The translations under genes were made by a program, and so were the position numbers. DNA of 64,000 nucleotides from Sequoia sempervirens. Taxonomy: Eukaryota > Streptophyta > Pinopsida > Cupressales > Cupressaceae. Shown here in pieces: positions 43,562 to 55,281 of the stretch. A model generated the notes under the pieces. The model was not told the origin of the DNA, did not search any database, and worked only from the letters and a program-made list of their open reading frames with translations. Positions within the stretch are counted from its first letter, which is position 1. Every line of letters begins with the position of its first letter. The DNA is taken from contig VDFB02262711.1 of NCBI GenBank assembly GCA_007258455.2, forward strand, positions 62,001 through 126,000, read 5' to 3'.

Positions 43562-46254
43562 ATGGGTCGACCGAAGAGGAACTTTGAATCCAAAGAACAA
43601 AGGAAAGAATATCAAAGAGAATACCAATGAGAATATCAGAAATGACAAAGGGATCATATGATATATGCATAAAGGGAAGAGAAAAAGAAGAAAAAGAAAT
43701 GAATCAGAAAGAGCAATATATGAAAGACAAAGACTAGAATTAACAATCGAACAATTAGATTTACCAAGTAGATGGGAAGAAAATACACACACAATAAATC
43801 CAAATGGATTAGTTGTCGTAGATTTCAAAAAAATGCAATCGGTATTTCGTAATCACTTAGAGTCCTACGAATCACCAACAATTTGTTATGTTTATGAAGA
43901 AAAATATATTAGGATCAACATTATGACCACTTTAGAAGGTACTATGTGTAGAAGATGTAAACAAGAGAGAGGAATAAATAGATTCTCACAAAATAATATG
44001 AATCTAGGAACTCAACCAACTAAACTAACAAAACTCACACAAGTATCTAGGAAATGTTGATTGCATGTAAGCCCAATTTTACAAGTTACACATGTAAGGG
44101 GCAATTAATATAAATATTGACGACACATGATAAACTTCCCGCAACATATTGAACAAATAGAAAATATGTTGCTATACTGTATCACATATTTCCAATCATT
44201 ATACTTAGAAAGAAAGATCAATGTGGCATAGCTTACCACTTCACAGTGGACAAAGATCATGTTTATAAAGTATTAAAGTACAAAATCAACCATGATAAAT
44301 TTTACACAAATGTCATTATCAATGGAAATGCTCTTGACACTTTAACTAGAAATCATGATCAAAATATTTTTGACTAGCTTAGGACCGTGCATATAGAATC
44401 TCAATTAGATACGAATGTTATACTACATGTCAAACTAGTAATTGAGATTAATGAAGAAAATATTATTGAACACATGACATTGATGGTTTCTCAACCACCT
44501 AATTCACAAAAAGAGATGGAATTGATCCATGCATGGATAAACAACCCAAACACATATCTAATGACTTTAATTGACTAGCCAACAGTTGGTGAATCTCCAA
44601 TAAATGAATATGTGACATTAGGATTGCTTGATATGGCATTCCCAACATTATTTATAAATGGTATATGTGATTGGTTAGAATCATGCATCAGGAAAGTAAA
44701 CCTACATGAATATGTCGGGCACATAAGTTGTTATAGAGACAATCGGTTCGGTAAACATCCAAGATCTCAATATTATATGGCAAACATGATGATGAGACAT
44801 TGTGCACAAACATCAGCTGTAGTTTTCATGAAAAAAATTCTCCATGACATACCTATCACAATCAACGAGCTTCGTGAACATATTAACTAACTCCACAATC
44901 ACAACTTGTAAATAGATTAATGTGATTTAGAACTTCTCTAAGAGATACAAGGTCATATTGGACAATATGTCATGCATAATTGACATACATGTTGCACCAG
45001 ATTGGTACGTCCGCAATTTTCTTTACATTGAGTGCAACTGACTTATATTGGCCAAAATTACATGCACTAATGCCATGTCCGTCACTAACAACACCAAGAG
45101 AAGCACATATTTGGTGAAAACAAAATGTGATTGACTACCCTCATATAGTTACATAATACATTCACTTACGACACTCTCAATTCATATAAGAAATCCTCCA
45201 AAAAGGGATGAATGTTCAAGACTATTGGTGCAGATATGAGTGGCAACATAAACGATCAACACATGTACATGGACTTCTATGGATCGAAGGAGCACCAAAA
45301 ATGGATACTCTTGATTGGTCAAATGAACAACAATGACTTGCTGCTAAAAGATATTTCAACTTGATTGTTCATGCATGGAATCCAAGACATGATACCCACA
45401 AACAAAATCAACAGGTAATAAAAACACTTGTCATTTCATGACCATAATTATCTATCTTGTAGAATTCAAACAAGTATATCAAATTAATTTATTTTAATTG
45501 ATATTACATGCATACCAAAATTGTACTATCAATCCATGTCTCAAAGACACAAGACAACTTGAAGAAACAAATTTCGACCAGGACTACGATGAGATAGCCA
45601 ACACAGTACAAAGACATACAATGTGTAGAGAAGTTGCATGTGTATGAAAAAGAAGAGGACAAATGCTTTGTAGGTAATCACCTTTATTGACATGATAAAA
45701 TTGATTGTTAACCAAATGTACTTCTCTAATCCATTACTCACATTAAATTTTTTATAATGATATAACTTATAGGCACAATGCTCCTTGGCCATTAAATTTG
45801 CAAGGAGCTAAATTATACGAAGATCTAGAGACTGGTAAAAAAATTGACCCTGTTATAAACAATGATCGACTTAATTCACACAATCGATACATTTTACAAC
45901 CATGGAGAGAAAATATAGATTGGAAACTCGTTCTATCAAAACATGTAATTAAATATATTGCTAAGTATGCAACCAAATTAAAAAAAGCTTCGAAACGTAT
46001 GAACAAATGCTAATACGTCTAACAAACATAGAAAATACATATGATTTAGCCACAAAAACTTATAAAAAACTACTTACAAAAACAATAATAGAAAGAGATA
46101 TTGGAGCTCAAGAAACAATTCATATATTATTAGAACTCCCTTTGGTTCAAAGTAGTATAAAATTTATCAAACTAAATGTATCAACTAAGGTTTTCAAACA
46201 TGTAGCAGTGCATGCTAAAAATAACAATGAAGAAACAAATAATATATGTCATTA
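43562..46254 (+). pseudogene. Helitron Rep (HUH endonuclease) part of RepHel
   Basis: Rolling-circle replication initiator that nicks and joins single-stranded DNA. Starts at ATG 43562 (MGRPKRNFESKEQRKEYQREY), a very basic N-terminus, then a Cys-rich remnant (MCRRCKQERGINRFS, about 43948). 44220-44890 is the conserved Helitron-like N domain (MDLAFPTLF-type: LLDMAFPTLFINGICDWLE, FGKHPRSQYYMANMMMR). The HUH motif reads RSTHVHGLLWIEGAP, with the two His codons at 45262 and 45268. A splice donor CAG/GTAATA near 45415 suggests an intron. The catalytic tyrosines are in VIKYIAKYATK (codons at 45954 and 45966, Y-x3-Y). Many stops and frame changes. The key residues remain legible. Confidence 0.85.
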
Positions 46255-46259
46255 ATGCA

Positions 46260-48349
46260 TACAAAAATAGGCCTCCTTCTATGGAATCTATCTCACTAAT
46301 TGATGTGGAAAAATCCTAGATATACAATCCCAAACAAAAAATAGAGAACAAATGGAATGCAAGAAAAACAACGATTGTTAGAGTATTTCCAAGATTCCTA
46401 ATGATTCCTCCACGTAACTCAAAAAGATGGTGTGATTTCTGTTTCTCTGAATTGTTGCTCTACAAACCATTTCATGATATTCAAAGAGAGATTGGTCATA
46501 ACAATGATGCAATAATTGAAAATTGGTTAAACTTGAACTATAATCAATGGCATGTAGAATGAAGAATAGAGACTAACATTATTGAAGACATTACTAAATC
46601 TAAAAGTGATATCAATGAAACGATCATGGATCTTAGAACAAAAAATGAATGGGAAATTCTATCTAGCCTTCATCATGGTGAAACTATACAAATTTTAGAA
46701 ATGGACATGCTCAGAAGGAGAGATTTTGACAAACATACTAATTGGTCTAATGATTTTCAAGGTGATCAATACATAACTGAAGCAATCAATTTCATTACCA
46801 CCTTGAAAAGCAATGGTTGTCTCATGCAAGATGGTATACGACAATCAATCAACTATAAAAATCTCAACAAAAAATAAGAAAAAGTAGTGAACATGATAAT
46901 TTCACACTACCAAAGAAATTAAAATGAATCTCCACTTCTCATGATAATTCAAGGCATAGTAGGAACAAGAAAGTCGTATACATGATAGGTGTCATATCCA
47001 AAGCACTTTGAAATGCTTCAATGTCAAATCAATCTCCCCTACTTCTACTTGCACCAACTGGAGTTACAACATTCAATATAGGCACATCAATTATTCATTT
47101 GAAATTAAAAATTCCAATCAAAGACTTCAAGGAGTTGGAAGGGACCGGATTAACACGTCTTCAAGAAGGATTAACACATATCAGATAAATATTGAAATTG
47201 ATGAAATGAGTTTTCTTGGTGACATATTGATTGAAAACATAGATTCACAACTTCACTAGGCCTTCCCTCAAAATGCAAATCAACCCTTTGCAAGTATGAC
47301 TATCATAAATATATGAATCATTATATATGATTTATTTTAGCAAATTTGATTGATATCTAATGCACGTCCTTAAACATAGAGTATACATTGAAATATAACA
47401 TCTATCTATTTCTTACAGGAATATCAATGATCTTGGTTGGAGATCTCAGACAATTACTTCCTATTAACGACAGACCACTATATGCAAGCAACAAACAAGC
47501 TAAGATCTTATGGAAAGAATTCAAAATTATCATTGCTTTAGACCAGATATTCAGAAAACATGGATCAAACAATGAACAACACAAATTTTGTCAACTTCTA
47601 ACAAATATTCGAGATGCAAACCCTACAATAGATGATTGGACTTTACTAATGAAAAGATCTAATGGTAGGTTATATGCAACAATAAATGAATATTTTGACA
47701 ATAATGTTCATTTATTTTCAACAAACGAAAATGTTCACAGCCACAACTGGAAAAAAATATACTCCTTGAAAAATCCAATTACACGAAACATGACAACAAA
47801 AAATAGAAGTGTCAGTGCAATTAAAGAATACACATATGATGAAGTCGATGGTGAATTATTGTTAAACAAATATGCAATAGTTATGTTAACTTCTAACTTG
47901 CGGATAGAAGTAGAACTTGTCAATGACGCTTTGGGATTTGTGCAAAAAATTGTATATTGACTTAGAACAACACCCCCTCAACCACCAACCTATGTACTGG
48001 TGCAATTTGATAGTTACTCAAACATTCCATTTGATGATCAACATCCTTCCATTGTTCCAATCACACCAATCTAAAGAAATAACTCGCTACAAATACCATT
48101 AAGATTGGCATGGGCTTTGATAATTTAGACAAATCACAAGGCGTAACTCTTCAAAAAACCATAGTTGATATCAGACCAAAAGAAATAACAAGATTGACAT
48201 TTATGGCAATGTCTCATGTTAGCTTTTTAAGTGGCCTACGAATTAAGCCGCCATTCACTTATGACAGATATGAAAAATTAAATAAAGGAAAGCAAATTGC
48301 AAACAATAAAATAGAAAAACATAAGCTACAAGCCTTAGAATACAACTAA
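46260..48349 (+). pseudogene. Helitron Pif1-like helicase part of RepHel
   Basis: SF1B helicase that would unwind DNA 5' to 3' during rolling-circle transposition. After a linker (RVFPRFLMIPPRNSKRWCDF, DFDKHTNWSNDFQGDQY) the Walker A reads QGIVGTRKS at 46950-46976, with Arg in place of Gly in the expected GTGKS. Motif Ia LLLAPTGVTTFNIGTS is at about 47036. Motif II EIDEMSFLGD is at about 47197. A likely intron, GTATGA donor near 47293 to CTTACAG acceptor near 47418, precedes motif III ILVGDLRQLLPI (about 47430). The C-terminal part contains LNKYAIVMLTSNLRIE-like sequence, DKSQGVTLQKT (about 48125) and FMAMSHVSFLSGL (about 48205), the last motifs of Pif1-type helicases. Stops and shifts throughout. 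Confidence 0.85.
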
Positions 48350-48355
48350 TGTAAG

Positions 48356-49800
48356 TGATATACTTTTTCAATCAATATTATGTCCTTATGTTTACACAAT
48401 ATTCATTCTTGGGTAAATTCAATATCATATACATGTGGTAAAACTCTCCATTCCTAGAAGATAAGCTAATGATATTAAATTATGATGCAACTAATAATAC
48501 ATTACGACAAACACACAACAATAAAATTACAACTATGAATTCCCACAAGTTAATATATCTCCACATTCCCTATATAGATTATGTGACAAGATAAATAAGA
48601 TAGTATTAAAATATATTTAAATTTTACCTTTAAAATCTTATGGACATATCCTTCAACCTTCTATGAATACAAATGCTAATTTATTTATAGTTTTAAAAAA
48701 ATTAGTTATCCTTCTCATTCAAGGGGCACTTAGGGCATGTCTCCATGTGGCTGCTTAGCTTTTTGTTTTTTTGATCGGTGACCGCTTTTGACTAGAGCTA
48801 CTAACCAATGAGGCCACAATTTATGGGGGACCTCATCCCCATGTTTTGTCTGGTATTAACACCAGTCCTTTCCTTTCTTCTCTACTTCTTTCTCTCCTTA
48901 TCCCACCTAGCTCAAGCATCGACACCTTATCTCTCCACAATCCTTATCTCTCCATCTCCTTATCTCTCCAAGGTGTTGATTGAGCCCTCTTTTATCTCTC
49001 TTCCATCGACACCCCTTATCTCTCCACCACCTTATCACTCCAAGGACTCTCCTTATCTCTCCAATTCGTCCTCCACTAGTTGGCGTCATCACTACTCCAA
49101 CTTTTTTGTCGAGTCCTGTTGCACCTATCACGGGTTCATGTGTGGCTTGAATGCCACTCTATGCCTTTGCTATGGGGATGTGCCTAGCTTGAACGCCACA
49201 CCCCTACTGTCGTCCATGAACAGTCCTTCAATCTTCGTGCAACCTTTTTACCTACAAGCAGTGGAAAGTCTCGAACCTAAGATGACCCTCTCAACAAGGC
49301 TTGTGACTACTGTCACACTGCGGGGTCAACCCCCTACTGCTTAGCTTATTTTGGTTAGCATCCACTACTCAACATTTTAAGGAGCATTTTGTGGAGTTGG
49401 TGGCCCCATGCTTGTAAAAAAAAATTTAAGCATTGAATTTAAATTTAAAATTTTCAACTGTATAATGAAATGAACCAAGCTAATAATATTTTGTGCAAAT
49501 AAAAACTGGAGGAAAAATTGGAGGAAAATGTAAAAAGGGAGGCAAAGATATTTGTGGAGCCACATAACATTCCCACATTTTTTTTTTAATATCCAGCAGT
49601 GGCTTATTTTCAACTCCTACATTTTTCTACATCCTATTTTCAATTTTTAGTTCTATTTAACTAGTGATTAATAAGTTTGTTCTTAATGAATGAGAGATCA
49701 TTTTTATGTTCTATTTAACAAATATTTGTGTGTTATTAAAGTAAACAAGTAAATTAGATGCAAAATATTTAACAAAACAAATATCTAAATTATTTTTCTG
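48356..49800. other. unassigned region downstream of Helitron
   Basis: Holds the Helitron tail and unknown DNA. A 178-codon open frame at 48808-49344 is rich in Ser/Pro/Leu and is largely produced by copies of CTTATCTCTCCA (see repeat). I do not support it as a gene. The rest is AT-rich. Confidence 0.4.
48920..49065 (+). repeat. imperfect CCTTATCTCTCCA repeats
   Basis: Six or more variants of CTTATCTCTCCA (about 48927, 48944, 48959, 49015, 49031 with CACTCC, 49051), irregularly spaced by 15-55 bases. Degenerate minisatellite-like block. Confidence 0.65.
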
Positions 49801-50339
49801 AAATGTAATTGGCAAAAAGTTTTGAGCAATAAAGGTGGATTTTCAGGGAGCATAAACTTTTTATCGCAGCTTTTTAAGGGTTTTTTGCCACAAAGACTAT
49901 AATATAAAATAATCTAGTAACAAATTCACATAAATAATGTATTTTTAATATATTTTATTATTAATTTAACAAAATATTATAATATATACAATATAATATG
50001 TAACATATATAATATATAATATATAATATAGTATATTAAATAATAATATTATAATTGTATATTTTAATTTTAAATTATGTAATATATTATCTTTTAAATA
50101 ATTTAATATATTATATTATTAAATATTTTTATAATATATTATATTAAATTAGCATCTAATATATTAAATTAATCTTGTATAACATTCTTTATATAAATTA
50201 AACTTATTTAAATTATTTAATTTAATGTTAACACTAATATAATTTAAATTTATAGATATAAAGTTTACTATTTAATGATATAAGTGGTAAATAGTGGTTT
50301 AAATAAATTATTTAAATAAGTTTAAATAAATTATTTAAA

Positions 50340-50730
50340 TAATTTTAAGTTTAAATTTATAAGAATAATTATTTAAACTTATTTAAATAAATTATTTAAG
50401 CCATTATTAAAAATTATTATATTATTTGTATTTTTATTAAGAACTTGTGTCTTTCTTTGAATTATTTGTAAGCTCAATAAATTCTTCATAATGATTTAAA
50501 TTATTTAAATAAATTTAAGTTTAAATTTATAAGAATAATTATTTAAACTTATTTAAACTTATTTAAATAATTTATTTAAACCACTATTATTTAAGCCATT
50601 ATTAAAAATTATTATGTTATTTGTATTTTTATTAAGAACTTGTGTCTTTCTTTGAATTATGTGTAAGCTCAATAAATTCTTCATAATGATTTAAATTATT
50701 TAAATAAATTTTAATTAATTATTAATTATT
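50340..50730 (+). repeat. 195-bp tandem duplication
   Basis: The segment with TTATTTAAGCCATTATTAAA and AAGAACTTGTGTCTTTCTTT occurs at about 50392-50510 and again 195 bases later at about 50587-50705 with only a few changes. The interval between also repeats TTAAGTTTAAATTTATAAG. Confidence 0.8.
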
Positions 50731-50841
50731 AATTTATTGGTTTAAATAATTTTTTAAAACCACTATTAAAAATTTATATAAACTTATTTAAATAATTTGT
50801 TGAATTATTTGTATCTTTCTAAAATATTAAACATAAAATTA

Positions 50842-50859
50842 AGGATGTAATAAGAATTT
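50842..50859 (+). repeat. LINE-1 target site duplication, left copy
   Basis: AGGATGTAATAAGAATTT, 18 bases, identical to 56982-56999. It adjoins the T-rich (poly-A complement) end of the LINE. Confidence 0.93.
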
Positions 50860-50974
50860 TTTTTAAATAAAAGGGGTAAAAACTTTATTGAAAATCAGAA
50901 TAAAGCATTACATAGTAGCAAAGGGCCAAAGCCCCAGGAACCAACAGAAACCACCAGAAAAGCCATGAACAAAA

Positions 50975-51523
50975 TCACCCTTCCCCAATACCACTCCCAT
51001 CCTCAGCAAGAATCCTCTCTAAATCCTGACATAACTCACGGGAAACCTGCTCCCACCCATCAATCTTCCCACCATCTATATTCTCCGATGCCCATTTAGC
51101 CAGACAATCAGCTGCCCTATTCCATTCCCTTGGAATATGGACAAAAGATATTGACTCCATCAAAGAGCTAACCTGTAATATATGTTGCACCATCATAGCC
51201 AACTGCCAGCTAACATCAGAAATCTTCTTTTCATGAAGTAAATTGACCAAGACTTGAGAATCAAACTCACAAATAACCTTACGCCACCCTAAAGCATATG
51301 CCCGCTTCAAGGCATAGAGGATAGTCAAGCCTTCCATCCTGTTGACAGTCTGTATCCCTTCATTAGCAGAAAAAAGAAATACCACCGATCCTGAAGAATC
51401 CCTACCAACCCCGCCAATCCCAGCGGGTCCAGGATTTCCCCTAGATGAGCCATCCGTATTAATCTTCAGAAAGCCAGCTGGAGGGGGCAACCAACTCCCC
51501 ACCCTTTGAACTTTTTTCTTCAC
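50975..51523 (-). pseudogene. C-terminal RNase H of LINE ORF2
   Basis: Open 182-codon frame, one frame off from the rest of ORF2. Starts FLKINTDGSSRGNPGPAGIG with the first catalytic Asp, then RMEGLTILYALKRAYALG (Glu), CEFDSQVLVNLLHEKK (Asp) and IPREWNRAADCLAKWAS (last Asp). All four acidic residues are present. An RNase H at the end of ORF2 is known in a plant L1 clade. Here it would remove template RNA during target-primed reverse transcription. Confidence 0.85.
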
Positions 51524-54500
51524 ACGCCTACCTCTCCTGACGCACGCAGATGCCGAAGATAGCCCCTAAATGCCCAACCGATCAACCATCTCAGCATCTC
51601 CTTTCTCTAACGGCAGCACAATCTCATCTTTAGCTTCAACCGTCTCCTGGATCATTCCCACAATTCTAAACCAAACTTGTTGAATCCCTAATTTTTCACC
51701 CCGAAAGATTCTCTAATTCCTTTCCAACCAAACTTTCCAAAGCAAAAAGATGGGACCAACATACCAAACATCCTGCAAGAAAGAGGCCGAGGAGGGGGGC
51801 CTCCCCAAACTATTCCAAAACTCCACCAGGGAGGAGGCATGAAGGCAAGGCCTTTTCCAAACACTCCACCAGAAATGCCAGAGTTGTAAGGTGAAGGGAC
51901 AACGGAAGAACAAGTGAGGAGTGTCCTCCTCCCCACACCCGTGCAGAGAACACACCTAGAAGGGCCTGAAAAACCTCTCTTTCGGATATTATCCCAAGTC
52001 AAACACCTATTCTAAGCCAAATTCCAAATAAAGCAATTACACTTTGGCCAAGAAAACTTATTCCAAACTTTCTTCCACCAATGAACATCCACCCCCTCAA
52101 TCTACTGGGAAAGCAACTCCTGATACCCAGAAGAAACGGTGTAAGCACCCTTGGGATTAGGAAACCAAGCCAACACATCCTCATCCACGAGGGAGCTACA
52201 ACTTCGACAAGAAAGAATGTAATGAAGCTCAGCGCACTCCTCCTCCATACCAGCAACAGGCCATTCCTTAGGATTCTTCCATCTCGCCTCCACCAACTGC
52301 CCCTGAAAAGAAAGAGACTTAAAGTCACACACCCTCGACCATCTAGCTTCACAGAACCTCTGGCACAAAGTAAGCAAATGAGGATACTAAGAAATAATGG
52401 GAGGGTGACCATCCCAAGTGTCATGCCAAAAATGGGCCTCAGACCCGCTCTTGCAAATCCAGAATAAGCCACCCTTAACGAGCGCAGCCCCTTTCTTGAG
52501 AGTATTCCAAATCACAAATCCCTTACCCGTCAAGCTGTAACGAGGGATATCACTTTGAGGAATCCCTAGATAGTACTTTTGAGTCAAAATTCTGGCCCAC
52601 ACCTGGTCCTGTTCCACACACCAACGCCAATAAAATTTAGCAGCCAGAGTCGTACCTAACAGCAACGACTGCCTTAGCCCAAGACCACCAAACTATTTTG
52701 GGCTACAAACAACATCCCATCTAACAAGACTCCACTTGGACGACAATAAACTACCAGCCCATAAAAATTGTCTTGCTAAGGAATCAAGATCCCTAACAAA
52801 ACCCATCGGCGCCCCCTAAATCATACACCTATAAAGAGGGAGAGCCTGAACCACAGATTTGAGCAACTGAACCCAACCCACAAAAGACAGCCAGCGAAGG
52901 ATCCAATGAGTGACTTTGACACAAAAATTTTCCAAAATAGCCTACCAAGAATCCCTAGACTACCTACCAACTGAAATAGGAATCCCAAGGTAGGTCAACG
53001 GGAGATCCCCAATCTAAAATTTGAGAATATGAGCAATTCTCCTCTGAATGGAGTTCAGAGTATTGAAGAAAAAAATGGAAGACTTGCCCTCATTAATTAA
53101 CTGGCCTGATGCAGCAAGATAAACATCCAACACCTTGCGCATGTTAGAAGCCTCCCTAATAGTAGCCATGCCCATCAAAGCAGTGTCATCCACAAACTGT
53201 AAGTGAGATTGCACTGGTAAGCCACCTCCCCATTGCCATCCCTGAATGAGGCCCCCCTCCACATTCCTTTTTATCAATCATCCCAAACCTTCCACCAAAA
53301 GAAGAAACAAGTAAGGAGAGAGGGGGTCACCCTGCCGTAAACCTCAAGAAGCACCAAAGAGTTTAGAGTGCTCCCCATTAATCAAAACAGAGAAAGAAAC
53401 TGAAGTCACACAGCTCATAACCCAGCGTATCCACTCCTCCTCAAAACCAAAGGCCCCCAGAACCTTTCGGAGGAAGGACCATCAAACTCTGTCATAAGCC
53501 TTAGCCATGTCTAGCTTGATGAACATAGCCTTATCTTTAGAGTTGGCCATAGAATGAATAGTCTCTGTAGCAATAACCACCCCATCCAAAATCTGGTGGC
53601 CCACCACAAAACCACTATGTTCCTCAGAAATCAGCAGCGTAAGCCACTTTTTTAACCTATCAGCAATCAACTTAGAGATAATTTTATAAATAACATTGCA
53701 AAGAGAAATGGGGCGAAATTGACTTAACCGATCAGCCCCATCACCCTTGGGGATGAGAGCAAGGAAGGTAGAATTTAGGGCCCAAAGCATTTGCTTATTC
53801 TTTTTAGACTCTTGAACAACTGCCAATAAATCCAGCTTGATAATCTCCCAAAATTCCTGGAAGAACTCAATTGGGAAACCATCTGGACCAGGAGCTTTAC
53901 CCTTCTTCATCTGGAAAACAGTCTTCTCCAACTCCTCCAGCGAAATATCACTCATAAGATGCTCCTTCATCTCCCAAGAGACCAAAGAAGGAATACAAGA
54001 GAGGACCTGAGCCTCATCAATCGAGTCCCCCTACGAGTCCTCCCTGAATAAAGAAGCAAAATACTGCACAGCTTCATTTGAGATAGCCTAAGTAGAAGAA
54101 AGAACCTCTCCCCTGTCAGTCACCAAAGCTGAAATAGAATTACCATGACACCTGGCCTTCACTGAATTGAAAAAGAAGGCAATATTCTTGTCTCCCTCCT
54201 GAAGCCACTCAATCCAAGCTTTTTGTTTCCAGTAGATCTCCTCCCTCAGCTCCCACTCCTCCAGAGCTTTCAATGCCCTAGCCTCATCCTGCAACAAATC
54301 CTCAGACACCCCATCCTCCCTAATCAACCTAGTAATACCATTCAACTCAGCTTGTGCAACAAGCTTCACATGGTAAATGTTTCCAAAGCATTGTCGGTTC
54401 CACTGTTTAAGCTGATACTTAACATATTGAAGGAGCTTAGCAAAATTATACATTGCAGTACCATAAGTAGGTCTACCATACCTCCACCATTCAGTAACAC

Positions 54501-55281
54501 ATCCATAAAGGTCAGGGTCCCGCAACCACATTAGCTAGAATTTGAAGGTTGGCGTTCGAGGCACCCGAGCAGAAGAGATAACTAGCTTTATAGGCCAGTG
54601 ATCCAAACCTCTCCAATCTAATATCTCAGAACTAGAAGACCACATTCCCTTGACCCAAAAGCAGGAGACCATGAAATGATCTAGTCGTTCAGCAATGCAA
54701 CTGTCACCCACCCTTCTGTTGTTCCAAGTAAACTGACCATTGCTAGGTTTGATATCAACAAGATTGAGAGCTGATATATTGTCCTGAAACAACAACGCAG
54801 AAGGATCTAGTCTTGCAATACCACCCCATTTCTCAACTAATTCAGTAATAGCATTAAAGTCACCTGCAATGATCCATGGCTGATAGGGAAATAGGCTATG
54901 AACAAAATGGATATTTGTCCATAAAATAAGTTTACCCTGGAACTCAACAGGTGCATAAACATTGGAGAAAAGAACAGACTCTCCCAACTCAAAACACAAA
55001 GCAACCATGGATTAAAAGGACTTGAAGGATAACCACCACAAAGGTTGAATCTTCTGAGGGTTCCAGAAACAAGCCACACCCCCCGAGGATCCTTGAGCCC
55101 CAATACACTGGTATTGACCATTCTTCCACAACTTAGGCACTAAACCCATCATGCACTCAACAGATAACTTGGTCTCCTGAAGAAAAGGAACATCAGGAGA
55201 ATGACTTCTTACCAACTCACGAACAAATTTTTATCTAGGGCCACTGTTCAAGCCCCTTACATTCCATAAAATAATGATCAT
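51524..55281 (-). pseudogene. LINE ORF2: endonuclease, reverse transcriptase, zf-RVT
   Basis: Starts at ATG 55281-55279 (MIIILWNVRGLNSGPR), whose ATG overlaps the TGA of ORF1. From there to about 51900 everything stays in one frame, broken by roughly a dozen stops. Endonuclease 55281-54540: FLQETKLS, WIIAGDFNAITEL, GLDHWPI (SDHW-type motif altered to LDHW). RT about 53985-52600: KGKAPGPDGFPIEFFQ, FRPISLCNVIYKIISK, KLDMAKAYDRV, GLRQGDPLSPYLFLL, and the active site FVDD (complement of 53185-53196). The zinc-binding RVT region is at about 52100-51690. A frameshift near 51900 precedes the RNase H. Confidence 0.9.

Larger units (their letters stand above)
43414..48355 (+). mobile_element. Helitron, downstream part with Rep-helicase
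   Basis: Contains all parts of a Helitron transposase: a basic N-terminal domain, HUH endonuclease, two-tyrosine motif and Pif1-like helicase, on the same strand as the RPA gene upstream of D. A CTRR end with hairpin was not identified. Confidence 0.8.
49801..50859. repeat. AT-rich block, left part
   Basis: Very AT-rich, dominated by TTTAAATAATTTAAA-like words. The same kind of sequence resumes at 57000 after the LINE, so this is one block of about 1.5 kb split by insertion. No coding content. Resembles scaffold-attachment type DNA in composition only. Confidence 0.6.

Noticed and set aside
48770..48800. CGGTGACCG followed by CTAG as the Helitron 3' hairpin and CTRR end
   Set aside because: Stem of four bases with a one-base loop is too weak, and the base after CTAG is not T. 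Not claimed.
48808..49344. 178-codon ORF as a host gene
   Set aside because: Made largely of a degenerate CTTATCTCTCCA repeat, no recognisable domain, no gene context. Kept only as a low-rank observation.
52081..52467. 128-codon + strand ORF inside the LINE
   Set aside because: Shadow of LINE ORF2 on the opposite strand. No independent motif.
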